From Trichopria drosophilae (Eukaryota > Arthropoda > Insecta > Hymenoptera > Diapriidae), in the NCBI GenBank assembly GCA_030407085.1, contig CM059586.1, positions 103,863,501-103,927,500 on the forward strand: a stretch of DNA of 64,000 nucleotides, written 5' to 3'. Under the pieces are notes generated by a model, which saw only the letters and a list, made by a program, of their open reading frames with translations, did not search any database and was not told the DNA's origin. Shown here piece after piece: positions 50,401 through 60,469 of this stretch. Made by a program: the position numbers and the translations under genes. Position 1 is the stretch's first letter. Each line of letters begins with the position of its first letter.

Positions 50401-51773
50401 CGTTGTGCAGAAGCAACCAATCAGCGTTGATCTAAATTGGTATTTCCCCTTCCCCAACATGCGCTTTGCTATACTTCCCATATCTTTGGCAATACCACGG
50501 TAAACAATCAAGTTTGGGTCGTTGATGATTTCGACCAATTCGGAAATCGAATTCACGTAATTTCACGCGAATTCGTTAATTTCATACATCATTCCGTTCG
50601 TGACACTGAGGTAACATTCGGCAATAATCGGCAAACCTCAGTTAGACAGTTTTAGCTCCTATCGGAAGTAAACAAAAATATGGAAGTGGGGGTAGTAAAT
50701 AACTTCCACCATTTTGAAAGAACGTATAACTTAGGACAGGGATTAGTGTATATACAAGATATTTTTTTGTTGTAAAGAATTCTTTGTTTAAATAAATATG
50801 GATTTTAATGTAGACAAAGTTACGCGGAGGATATAATTTTAAAAATCATAATCATATAACCGAATAGTTGAGGTTATCAGAAATGTTTTATAATTATTAC
50901 TGAACAGCTACAAGATATTGAAGGATTTAAAAAAAATGACTGCACTGTAGTTAAACTGAAGGATTTATTAAAAAGTTCTTAAAAAGTTCTAGTAATTTTT
51001 CAAATGGATATGGTCATTTTCCATTAGGAAAAAATGAATTATTTTTTCGGACGCTAGGTGGCGCTCCAATCTAAAAGTAATGTTGCTTACAGTTATATTG
51101 TCTTCTCTATAAATTTGTTCGGTATTTGAAGTACATGATAGTCGACTTCACTTTCGGATTTGTGCGCCGTCTTGTGCACAGCCAAGGAACTCCTATTGCA
51201 AATCAGTGTTATAATACAAAATGTTATCTTCTCGGTAGATGGCTGTAAAAAATATTCTTTACATGTGATTGAAAATTGCAATGTAGGTGTGGTATTTTTT
51301 GAAATTTTTAAACTTTTTTATGGAGAGTAAAATTCTGAAAATACGACCATTTTTAAAAATCATTGGAAATGTTGCTACCATCGTCGACATCAAAATCAGT
51401 GTCGGTCATTGTAATCGTTAACATTTTCCGATAGCTAAAACTTTGCGATCATTTTTATAGAAAATATTTTTCAGTGTACGTTGTACATGTTGTATGTGTA
51501 TTTTTTACAGTATATCTATCCAATTTCAACATATTTTCTGAACTGTTGAGTCGAGGAGCCGATACCAACACTCGAGACAAAATGGGACTTACTGTTTTAC
51601 TGTTGGCCATTCTGTACAAAAAGAGAGAATGTGTTCTTGCTTTGGTGAACAAAGGAAACGATGATATTTTTTCCAATTTCGCTATTCAAATGCCAGCAAG
51701 TGAGCTCATCAAAAAAGTCATGGTCGACGTTCTGCCAAGTAAAAGTTACGACGATATTTTTTCTGCTTCATAA
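38449..51773 (+). CDS. ankyrin-repeat protein, unrecognised
   Basis: Four exons fit in phase: 38449-38531, 41476-41715, 42835-42962 and 51511-51773 (stop TAA), about 237 aa. The start could also be the ATG at 38461; both are in frame. The joins are convincing because ankyrin spacing is kept: AGC AA|C gives WSNPDINLHYPTK, AT|A gives KPDMRGWNSLHYAVAG, and G|TA gives a 33-residue repeat from GRTPLMTS to NTRDKM. Five to six ankyrin repeats cover almost the whole protein; the last about 40 residues (PASELIKKVMVDVLPSKSYD) are non-repeat. No signal peptide, membrane segment or catalytic domain. A role in protein binding is all that can be said. The last intron (8.5 kb) holds a Penelope-like element and several foldbacks. 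AATAAA follows at 51815. Confidence 0.75.
39184..39451. mobile_element. pogo-like MITE in ankyrin gene intron 1
   Basis: Ends CAGTAACCCCCTTCCTAAGT and ACTTAGGGCGGGGACTGTTG, flanked by TA. It shares the CCTAAGTTATA inner motif with the element ending at 50748 and a TCAAAATGGCGG motif. Confidence 0.65.
42146..42730. mobile_element. foldback MITE built of AAGTGTGGC repeats
   Basis: Ends CCCGAATAAAAAAAATTAG and CTAACTTTTTTTTATTCGGG are inverted. AGTGTGGC occurs many times in the left arm and GCCACACTT in the right arm, around a centre near 42455. Longer paired blocks include TGGCTGCTGTTATGTAGCGA near 42178 and its inverse near 42660. It sits in intron 2 of the ankyrin gene; no target-site duplication was seen. 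Confidence 0.75.
43060..43400. repeat. degenerate AGAATATTCTGA-type repeat
   Basis: Short, imperfectly repeated motifs AGAATATTCTGAAAATGTC, GAGATATTCTGATAACAT and ACATTTCATTTGAAACATTC, mostly palindromic, fill this stretch. Similar composition recurs at 49690-49925 and 5411-6330. Confidence 0.5.
43584..44035. repeat. 452-bp near-perfect palindrome
   Basis: ACAAGTAAACCTACCCAAGT at the left end is exactly inverted at the right end (ACTTGGGTAGGTTTACTTGT). The arms pair over about 200 bp each, for instance GACATCAGATTTGTATTCAG at 43852 and its inverse at 43803. A short AATTCAAAATGG lies at the centre near 43830. No coding content. Confidence 0.85.
45163..45196 (-). ncRNA. hammerhead-ribozyme-like motif in Penelope copy 3
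   Basis: On the minus strand CTGAGGA, GGACC, loop, GGTC, GAAA, CATCA. Core and stem II equal copy 2; the stem III side has CA where copy 2 has CG. Confidence 0.45.
45446..46945 (-). pseudogene. Penelope-like RT and GIY-YIG endonuclease ORF, N-terminally truncated
   Basis: The frame is open from about 46945, although the first ATG is at 46657. It encodes part of a Penelope reverse transcriptase (FILISLDVVSLFTNV, VPMGSPLSPIFSNI, catalytic YRYVDDIF), a linker (CHKKTFSGRYLNFFSYHP), then the GIY-YIG domain (CVYIGQTGRLLKKQIYEHKK, GLTIHRINTGHDF, IENYFIKIN). Penelope-like elements are defined by this RT plus GIY-YIG pairing. The N-terminal RT fingers are missing, so it is defective. The roughly 60 residues after DDYFELM extend beyond the stop position of copy 2 and may be frame read-through into 3' non-coding DNA. 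Confidence 0.85.
47067..47259. mobile_element. MITE with CACTGAAAGAA ends
   Basis: CACTGAAAGAACTCG and AAATTCTTTCAGTG are inverted ends. The interior is rich in AAGTAAAATCTGC and TTACTTAACTTCT motifs. A related left end (CACTGAAAGAAATC) lies at 44789, followed by the same AAGTAGATTTTACC-type interior; its right end was not found. Confidence 0.55.
47381..48640. mobile_element. element with GGTGGCCACC ends and GTCAGGGAAT subrepeats
   Basis: ATGGTGGCCACC at 47382 and GCGGCCACCAT at 48627 form short inverted ends. Just inside, both ends carry the same-strand motif GGTCAGGGAA with AAAAGTCAGGGAATTT, two to three copies on the left and two on the right. The AT-rich middle has no long frame. The superfamily is unknown to me. 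Confidence 0.5.
48641..49680. other. ankyrin intron 3, AT-rich, no supported gene
   Basis: A 118-codon open frame at 48636-48992 has no recognisable domain and lies across the end of a mobile element; I do not call it a gene. An ATTGAATTCGCCATCTT unit of the widespread satellite lies near 49035. Confidence 0.4.
49953..50748. mobile_element. probable pogo-like element, poorly preserved left end
   Basis: The right end reads TATAACTTAGGACAGGGATTAGTG then TA when split into parts TATAACTTAGGACAGG and GATTAGTG. Candidate left ends are ATTAATATCCATCCTAATTT at 49955 and CCTGTCCTAAGTTATA at 49996. The interior includes a 76-codon minus-strand frame (50326-50556) without recognised similarity. Confidence 0.4.
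51052..51063 (+). promoter_or_regulatory. CTCF-like motif CGCTAGGTGGCG
   Basis: CGCTAGGTGGCG followed by CT fits the AGGTGGCGCT core of the CTCF consensus. It lies 450 bp before the last ankyrin exon. The identical 12-mer occurs inverted at 57353. Binding is inference. Confidence 0.35.
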
Positions 51774-51814
51774 CTTTTCTCTTAGACTTTGGCTAATTTC
51801 GTGATTTATTTTCT

Positions 51815-51820
51815 AATAAA
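51815..51820 (+). promoter_or_regulatory. polyadenylation signal of the ankyrin gene
   Basis: AATAAA 42 bases after the stop codon at 51773, the expected distance for a compact 3' UTR. Confidence 0.6.
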
Positions 51821-52008
51821 AAATACGAACAGTCGAAATTTCTTTTAAAAAATGTAAATGCGTAATTCTTTTCTCAAAAAATAGTTTTAATTATATAAAA
51901 ACTATAATGTACATTGATTAATCCGAATTTGATTCAAAGGTTTATCATTTTTTATTAAAAAATGTCATATATAGTTTGCAATATATTTGTACAAATATTC
52001 TACCGTTA

Positions 52009-52014
52009 TTTATT
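52009..52014 (-). promoter_or_regulatory. polyadenylation signal of the sulfotransferase gene
   Basis: AATAAA on the minus strand 24 bases after the stop; another lies at 51956-51951. The convergent genes therefore have short 3' UTRs with little or no overlap. Confidence 0.5.
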
Positions 52015-52037
52015 CAAAATATATCTAAAAAATGTTA

Positions 52038-55000
52038 TCAAAAACGAAAATCAGTGTGTTTGTAATTTTCTTCCGTCCAGTTTTCAAATCTTTTAATCAT
52101 TTCTGGAGACATTGCGCTCTTCCACTGATTGACACTTCCGCTTCGCATAAATTTGCCATCCCCATTCGAAATCTTGACATCAGTGGCTAATTTGATAATG
52201 TCTTCATAATTAAGGGCCGGATTTTTCTTCATGTTTTCGAAGCTAAGATGATTCGCCAAACTGTTTTCTTGCTCCTTGGATAGGTTTTTTCCCAAAAAGC
52301 TCGCCGTTTTTTGTAAAATTGAAGGCAAGTCCTGTGTTTATAAGGTAACATTAAATTTATTTATTGCATGAGCGATCAGTAATAAACTGGTCGCATATTT
52401 TATGTAACGATTCATTAATCTAAGCTCGTTGATGATTGTTGATTTCAAAAGGACATGTAAAAAAATTTAAAAGAAAAAACTGTTTAAATTTTAATTAGTT
52501 AAAAATGGCGCCATCTAATATGGCGGCCACAAACCGAAAATGTTTACCAGACTTTTTATTTATCCGAAAATAACGATATCTGTGGAAAGTTTTCATTGTC
52601 AAATATAGAGTCAGCTCATTTTTATTCCTAATTACGATGGTGCATTAGAAATACTCGAAATTCAAAATGGCGGATCTAAAATAGCGACTAATAATTTCAA
52701 ATATGTCGCTTTGCTATATGTCTTTATAAATTCATTTTTACGAAAATCAAATAAGATATCAATTTTTATCCGCCGTTTTAGATCCGCCATTTTGAATTTT
52801 AAAAACTTGCATAGGATACTAGCAATCAGGAATCTAAATAAACTTACTGAATGTATATAAGAAACGGTATTAACTATCAAGCTTTAATTATTTTCGGGTA
52901 AATCCTAAGTATGGTCCACCATATTGGATGCCGCCATTTTGAGTTTAAAAAATAAATTTCTCAGTAGTTTTTAAGTTTTAGAATGCAAAATGTTCACTCC
53001 TCAGTGATTTTCTTAACTGTTTACAACCCAAAAACGATGATTAAAAATAATTTCTAACCATATACCTTTCATAATGCTGTTTTTTTTTATCGGGTTTAAT
53101 TTTTCAGTTCACGCCTACCACCTTCCGATTTTTATATAACTCGGCATGTTTTAAGAATAAAAGAAAGCATAATCGATATGTTTTTTTTAGAGATTGAAAT
53201 TGTCGTTTTTTGTTCTTCAAAATATCTAAATCTTAAAATTTGAGATCGGATTTTAAAATATTTTAAAATTTAAAATGGCAGATTCAATATGGCTGCCTGT
53301 ATTCGTTACAAATTGTTGAATTTTAACAAACTTTCAAATTCAGAATAATTAAAATGGTAGATGCAATATGGAATGCGTTAACGCTTTGTATAAAATGAAA
53401 TGGGATGAACAACATCAATATTTTATGCCGTTTTGAACATGATCGAGTTAAGTGTAGAAAGTAACCTCAAGATTAGAAAAAATTAATCTTAAATCTCAAT
53501 CACAAGTGATTGATTTATTAATTACACGAGAGCCTGAATGACAAAAAGTTGAAGTAGTGATAAGGGTCATTTCTATATGTATCAAAAATCAAAAGTTACT
53601 GATTTAAACAAAAACAATATGTATACAAAATTTTAAAATACAATAAGAATTGAAATAAACTCTATTAACTTACAGCTTTCATATCTTCATATTTAAGGAG
53701 AAGAAGATTATCACGATTCTTTTCATTCCAGTACTCCAAAACGTGTGTCCAAAATGGCCCGAAGCAAACTGAAATCCAAAATAAAATTCTCATATAAGAA
53801 ATCAATAAGTTCCAAACAATATGACTCATAACACATACAAATTTTAATTAAAACTGAATTTGTATCAACATTTTAGATGCGATACTATACGGAATGTTTC
53901 TAAAATAGATTTATTCTCTAATTGCTTAAACATTTTTCAAAAATCTTACTTTTCTATCTACACGATGTTGAATAGTAAAAATATGAAAAAGCGATTAAGT
54001 GTATTTCTGCCCTATGAATTAAATACATTACAATAAATTTTGTCATTACGTTACAAAATCTTTCTGTACAGAATTTCATTTAAGTTTTTTCATCATTAAT
54101 ATAAGTAAAAATTAAACAAAAATAAGCAAGTAATAATACAACACTTTTATTAATTATAATGTGGTCAAATCAATCAATAAGTTACGAGTTTTCTACTAGA
54201 ACACTGGGTGGTGCTGTCGTTTGTGTTTTCCCGCAACCAACAAAAAATACATTTATGGTAGCAATGTGCTTACGATAATGTAATGACATGAATTTCTACA
54301 CAAAATAATTAGTTAAGGATAACGAAAATGGTTACTCACTTTTTCCAGCTAGAAACAGTTCACAAAAGTCATCGAAACTACCTACAAATCCTTCCAATAG
54401 CCTTGAATGGTGGAAGTGAGAAATACAGTTGTCTTTTGGATTTCTCATAACATAAACAATTCGTGGTTTCTTTTCACCCGTTCTTATTTGTTTTGGCAAC
54501 AATTGAAATGGCAGATGAGTTCTAATAAATCTAGGGCTCAGAGCGTTGTTAAAAGCATCTATGCCATTCATACCACTTACATCTATTCCTTGTGGGAGTT
54601 TCGACTTATCGAAAAGAAATTGCATGCTAAAAAACATAAAAAAGGTATTATAACATATTTTTGTTAAATTAATTAAGAATATCTCAGAAACTTTTAAATT
54701 AATGATTTTAACACTGGCATCTCTTTCCTCAGTTCAAAACGAAAACATATGAATAGAATAAATATTTGTAAAAACTAAGTTTTCAATCTGAGTTTCAAAA
54801 CTAAAAAGCTCGAAATCTCATATATTCTGGAATATATTTTTGAAAGATTTAATCAAATTAAAAAACATGAATTGAAACATTATTTTATTTCTGTCGAATT
54901 AAACAGAATTTTGTAGTTAGGAGTTTCTATGGTCGTTAATTATAAATGAGGCCTAAAAAATTTGAAATTCAAAATGGCGGATTCAATGACGGGAAGCATC

Positions 55001-58000
55001 CTTAAATTTTCATTGAATTCAAAAGAACATTGTGTTTGTTTTTTTTTTCAGATCGCTGATTACGAATCCGACTTTAGATATTTGAAAATCAAAATGGTGT
55101 ATCCAATATGGAGGATGCAATTTAAACATTTACATTCAATTTTAGGAAACTTTGGGAAACATTGGCGATTACATACGAAAACTTAAAACTTCGGAAAACC
55201 GAAACGGTTAGTATAAAGTTGACAACATTTTAAAATTTATAGCATTTTGAAATTGAAAATGGTGAACCCAACTTTTGCTCTTTACGTTACCTGAAAATAT
55301 CAAATTATTTTGGATCTCATTTTGTATCCGCCATTTTGAATTCTGATCACAATTGTGATTGATGGTAGTGATTTTGATTGATTTTCATAAAATTGAATCT
55401 TTAAATGTTGTAATGTTCTTTCCAGGCCACGTTATACATAAATAAATTAAACAAAACTGCTTTTCCTCGACAATTGTTAAAATAAAGTCACTGAATGTCA
55501 TCAAAGCATTGAAATCTATATTTTTTAAAATAAAAATTTAAGTGAACCTAATAAATTTTTTAAATTTTGTACGCCATTTTTAATGTTTCATAAGGTGCGT
55601 CATATTCGTAATCAGCGACTCTAAAATCCCGAGTAACAAATTTTATGTCCGCCATATTGGATCCGCCATTTTGAATGTAACAAAACGGATGTCATATTCG
55701 TAATCAGCAACCCTAAAAATATAGACGTGGCATATTTTCTAATCATATATGTTATATTGTTGAAAAGGTTAACAACGTTTTAAGTTAATCAAGTTGTATT
55801 AAGAAATATAAAATAAAAATCCTTAATGAATGGTATTTAGGTTTAATAATTATTTTGCTACATGTTGATTTAACTTAAATTCTATTAAGAAATTCTTGAC
55901 CAAAGATGCACAGCTGCCCAAATTCAAGAAAATTGCTGAAATTGTTCCGCCATATCGAATCCACCATTTTTTATTTTTAAAAACTGACGCCAGATACGTA
56001 ATCATAGATCCGAAAAAATACGGAATAAATCCGAAAAAAGACCCTAAGTACCAAATTTCAAACAAATCGGATAAATTTTTAAAATATCTGCCATTTTTGG
56101 TTCGCCATATTTGATCTGCTGTTTTGAATTTGAAAAATCTACTCTATTTGTAAATTTGACTTCTAAGTCGTAATTCACGTGATATTAGTTTCATGGATAA
56201 ATATTAATAAAACTGTATTTGTCATTGAAAATTTTCATTTTTTACAATTAATTTTTAATTTCTTTATTTGAATATCAATACAAATTTAAATTGTTGATAA
56301 GAAGTAATTATTGAATTATTTTCGTGCAAAATATTTCATAGAAATTGAAACTATCATTTCATAGACCAAAATTATTTTTTTAATTGCTTACTTACTCAGT
56401 GAACAAATATCGCGTGTGCAGTGATTCCTTTGCTTTTTCAAAATTGCAGTCATTTGCGATGCACCAAACCATTTCTTGTGACCATGTTGTGCCTGACAAT
56501 AGAACGATTCAAACTACCATTAATAATAATTAATCTAAATTAATAAATAAATAAAATAATAATCAAATATGATGAGAATTTATGACGGTCTGATATAGAA
56601 CATTCGACCGGCAATCAAAAGGACCTGGGTTGAAGTCCCGGCGCATTTTTTTTCTGCCATAAAAATTCATATAAAAATGGTCTATTGTTAACTATTATGT
56701 TAATTGAACATTTTTTCGACTTTTTATTATTTTTACTATACTAGTTAATAAAAAATCGTTCCTTACAAGGGAAATTATATTTTGATTATTGTAATAACTA
56801 GTTGCATTTTCTGTATATTTTTGGACGTTATCACAGAATTTATTCATTAGTTTCATTACAGTTTTATTTTCCATAGGATGACAAAAGAGATGGCGAAAAT
56901 AATAAATTTTTTCTCTTTAGATATTGCTTTCGACTTTTTATATGACAAGAATTATTGAAAACAATTAAATCATTTTTTTTTTCGAGACGTTTTTAAAAGC
57001 ACCACTTTATCATTAGAATTACATTAACCTTAGACTTAAGAGACGTCTGGAGTTTTTTCATATGTAAACCATTGGAAAACCAATCATTTTTTTCTGGAAA
57101 CACAAAAATAAATGTTTCTGATTTTAAATATCCACTTTACTACACCTTTACAAACAATACATTGGAAGTCCATTTCAATGTTTAAATATTATATACGTAT
57201 TAAAAAAATCTATAAATGAATAGAATATACATGGAATATTTCTGTCAAAAAAAAAGAAGTCGCAGATTTGTTACCATTTCGAATTGGGTGGCTATTACTT
57301 AAGTTTGGTATGTGAATTAACAATACTCCGCGATTTTACTTATAGATTGTTACGCCACCTAGCGGTCTTCGAAAGAAGACGTATAAAAAAAACACTGCGG
57401 ATTACTTGCAGAACAAAGAGCACCATATAAATTGTAATTTTTTTTTAAAAAAGAAAACACTATTCTAGAAAAAAAGGCTATCATTGTTTTTTGAAGTTAT
57501 AATGAATACTGCAGATATTTGAGTATAACCTTTTACCGAAAAATAAGTCTCCATTCGTATGTCCAGATCAATATAAATATTTTATTCTCACATTCGGAAA
57601 GTATAAAAAGAAAAATACGTTTACAGAATATATTGCGTGAAACATTTTTGAGGTTATGAATGTTAAATTTTAAACATAACTTTTTGTAATTGCTCACTAT
57701 TTGTGAGATATTTACAAATAACTGTAATGTAAATAAGTCTTAAAATATGAACAAAATTTTCTCCATATTTATGAATACTTTCCACCTCAAACGTATCTTT
57801 AAAAGTTACGTTCCACTTTTTTGAGAAAGTTAAAATATAAAAATCGAAAAGTATAGAAACAATACTTTTTATTCTGTTTGATTCATTAAAATTTTCGAAT
57901 CTTTAGGTTTAATTAACTACCTGTTTTAGGCAAACTGCAAACCCATATGTCATCATCGCGCACTTCCATGTTTTCAATGTCATTGGCAGCTTTTAAAAAT

Positions 58001-58104
58001 AGTCCTGGAACACGAGATCCTTTACAATCAATGTAGTCGGTACTTATCCATCCTGTGAAAAGTTCATTAGACATCTTCTCTAATTCATTATCTGACAAAG
58101 CCAT
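52038..58104 (-). CDS. cytosolic-type sulfotransferase (SULT family)
   Basis: Five exons in phase: 58104-57921, 56492-56396, 54626-54340, 53768-53674 and 52331-52038, 318 aa, normal for insect cytosolic sulfotransferases. It transfers sulfate from PAPS to a hydroxyl acceptor; the acceptor cannot be told. Seen: 5'-phosphosulfate loop PKTGTTW at 59-65, with the catalytic-type Lys60; RTHLP with the expected catalytic His131; 3'-phosphate-binding segment YVMRNPKDNCISHFHH at 152-167; NLLLLKYEDM near 210; C-terminal FMRSGSVNQWK at 282-292, in place of the usual RKGxxGDWK. No signal peptide or membrane segment, so cytosolic. PKTG is split by intron 1. The start is the only in-frame ATG upstream of the conserved part. 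Introns carry many ATGGCGGA satellite units. Confidence 0.9.
52500..53400. repeat. scattered satellite units in sulfotransferase intron 4
   Basis: TTCAAAATGGCGGATCTAAA at 52660, CCGCCATTTTGAATTTTAAA at 52782, CCATATTGGATGCCGCCATT at 52920 and AAAATGGCAGATTCAATATG at 53272 are units of the same family as the 23-kb satellite, in both orientations. Confidence 0.7.
54960..56150. repeat. scattered satellite units in sulfotransferase intron 2
   Basis: TTCAAAATGGCGGATTCAAT at 54967, GATCGCTGATTACGAATCCG at 55051, TCCGCCATTTTGAATTCTGA at 55328, CGTAATCAGCGACTC near 55609, CCATATTGGATCCGCCATTT at 55652 and later relatives to 56130. Orientation changes along the stretch. Confidence 0.7.
56583..56645 (+). 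pseudogene. possible tRNA-derived fragment
   Basis: CCTGGGTTGAAGTCCCGG can form a T-arm with a B-box-like GGTTGAAGTCC, followed by CGCA and a T run (ATTTTTTTTC) like a Pol III terminator. The 5' half (GACGGTCTGATATAGAA) does not make a convincing D-arm or A box. It is a tRNA pseudogene or a SINE head. Confidence 0.3.
57353..57364 (-). promoter_or_regulatory. CTCF-like motif, inverse of 51052
   Basis: CGCCACCTAGCG, that is CGCTAGGTGGCG on the minus strand, in sulfotransferase intron 1. Confidence 0.3.
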
Positions 58105-59950
58105 GGCGAAGTTTTCTTGTTACTCTGTGAATCCTAGAAGTTAAAGCAGTAATACCATTTATTTCATGTTTATTTAAATAGTGTCGAAGGCCAGTTCAGA
58201 CTATTGCTGAACAACCGTACTGTAATTACTTTTTCATAGATCATTTGTCTTTTGTATACCGTACACACTTTATGTCAACGAATGGACAAAAGATCTATCA
58301 AAATTGACAGAATCAATGGCCACGGGTATGCACAGGACCAATTTAGGATGTCAAATACATTTAAGCGAATAATTTTATATCTATTTAGTGTTACTAATTA
58401 CTAATATTATAATGGAAATTGGACGTCAGATATATTGGTGCCATTTTATTAGATAATAGACTGGATCGATCTTAAATCATGCACGAAGTCCGATGGCATG
58501 TCAAGAATCACCTTCATAATGAAATATATTAATCTACTTAAAAAAAATTTATAAACAATTTAAGATTATATTAAGAAATCTCAAAACTGACAGATTTAAA
58601 AAAATTGAAAACGTCTTATATCTTCTCATAAACAAAAAAACATCAAATGAAATTTTCATAGTAAGTAGTAGATGTGATTATCTATAAATCCCGAAAAATT
58701 GAAAGAAAAAAGGTTGCATTTTTGAGAAAATAATTTTGTTTGTTTGAAACAATCGACTTTGCACATTCAACTACCATTAAAAGGTACAACAAATGAAACG
58801 AAATAAGCCTAGGGTCGCCTGAAAAACTTGAAAATTGAGGTATTTCCTATGGGTTCGACTTATTGGGCAAAAAATTCCTTTTTTTCAAGGAAAATGTGAG
58901 AAACGTGTGTTTTGGCTTCATATTTACGATGGCGACATCAATGTCCAGCTGCAAATTTTGATTTTTATATTCCTAAAATATCACGAATTTTTGAAAAACT
59001 AACCATGAAAGAACGAATCTACAAGAATGCGTCTTTTCTAAAGGTTTACCTGTAAAATAGTGGATATCACTTATTAAACGATTTGGAATCGTACTCCACT
59101 TCTGTAGATCGTTACACGTGCACTGTCGGTATTATATGCGTTTACATAGGTGAAGGAATTTATAATCTCTCATGATTGAATATCCCAGTAGCACGTGGGA
59201 CTTTTAAAAACCGTTGCTTGGCGTGATGATAGTAATTTGTGTGAAATGAAGATTACTCTTATAGATTATAGAAGGATTTATAAAAATAAAAATTACGGTT
59301 TATTATTTGCAAACATTAAGTTGTTTGCAGATGTGCAATACTTTACTCGCGATAACAACAATGTATCTCGACGATTTTCAGATATAATAATGAAAATACT
59401 ATTATTTTTCTGACCAAATATTATAAATTTATCAGCAATAGTATAATAGAACACGGATTTCAGTTTACCCTACCGATGGTTTATACATTTGTTTATAAAA
59501 CGTTATTTAAATTACGTTTAATTCTCGTTTTGATGACTTTTATAAAACGCCATGATGAAACTTTTTTAAACGTTAGAAAAACGTTAATTATGTACGTATT
59601 AAATCAGTATATAACTAAAATGTAAACCACTTTAGCATATCTTCCTCCAAAACTAGGCATATCAGCACCGTAAACTCGTTTTTAATTTTTTTCCCTGAAA
59701 GGCTATTGCAGAATAAGAATGCTAAAAGTGCCTCTCGCAAATCTTCTACTTGATAAAAGGTAATCGAAAAATATTTCTAAAGTCAAAATTAGAACCACCA
59801 TAACCGTGTACATATGTAGTTTTTTTTTCGATATAATTTTCTTCCAACCACTCTTTGCATTAGAAAGTCTAATAAAAAAATCATGACAGTGGGGTTTTAG
59901 CTTGCAAATAACCACAATTTTTTTGCAAGGCATATAACCTCAAAATTTGG
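58105..59950. other. sulfotransferase 5' flank, no further gene seen
   Basis: AT-rich DNA with isolated short frames only. A promoter must lie here but no distinct motif stands out. Confidence 0.4.
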
Positions 59951-59984
59951 CCAGAAAAAAATCATTCGTGTTTTCAATAATTAC

Positions 59985-60458
59985 CACCTTAGACTACAAT
60001 TTACGTGCGAAATTGAAAACAACAAAAGATTACCCTTTCTAGATTTAATACTAATTAGAAATAACGATTGGCTGCAGTTTAGTTGGTATCGTAAAACAAC
60101 GGATTCTGGAAAATTCCTAAATTTTAATTCACACCATCCGATTTCACAAAAATTAACAATATTATAGATAATTTAGTCGATAGATCAATAAAATACGTTG
60201 AACCGAAATTTCACAATCAACAAAATTACGTAGATATTTAATTATGGAACGCATAAACAAACGTATTAGTTCGTATACAAACAATTACTCAAAACTTGAC
60301 AATTGCAACACAAAGTACTGCGTAAAAATTCCATATATTAATGGTCTGTATCACAGGTTAAAACACAAATTGAAAGATTGGAACATTGTAACCTTACCAC
60401 CGATAGAGCACAATTTAACAGGCATAATAAAGAAAGGGAAAGATCAAATCAGTAAATA
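59985..60458 (+). pseudogene. old Penelope-like fragment (copy 4)
   Basis: Broken frames read LQFTCEIENNKRLPFLDL, WLQFSWYRKTTDSGKFLNFN then SHHP, and from 60244 RINKRISSYTNNY and VKIPYINGLYHRLKHKL. This follows the order of the Penelope linker between RT and GIY-YIG (compare FTLELENDHKLNFLDIL, KTFSGRYLNFFSYHP and SIPYIKDISEDI in copy 3) but is a different, older lineage. Stops and a shift near 60164-60240 break it. Confidence 0.65.
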
Positions 60459-60469
60459 AGATTAGTTTT

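Noticed and set aside
50326..50655. Two opposite-strand open frames of 72-76 codons
   Set aside because: No recognised domain, no splice context, and they sit inside a probable pogo-like element.
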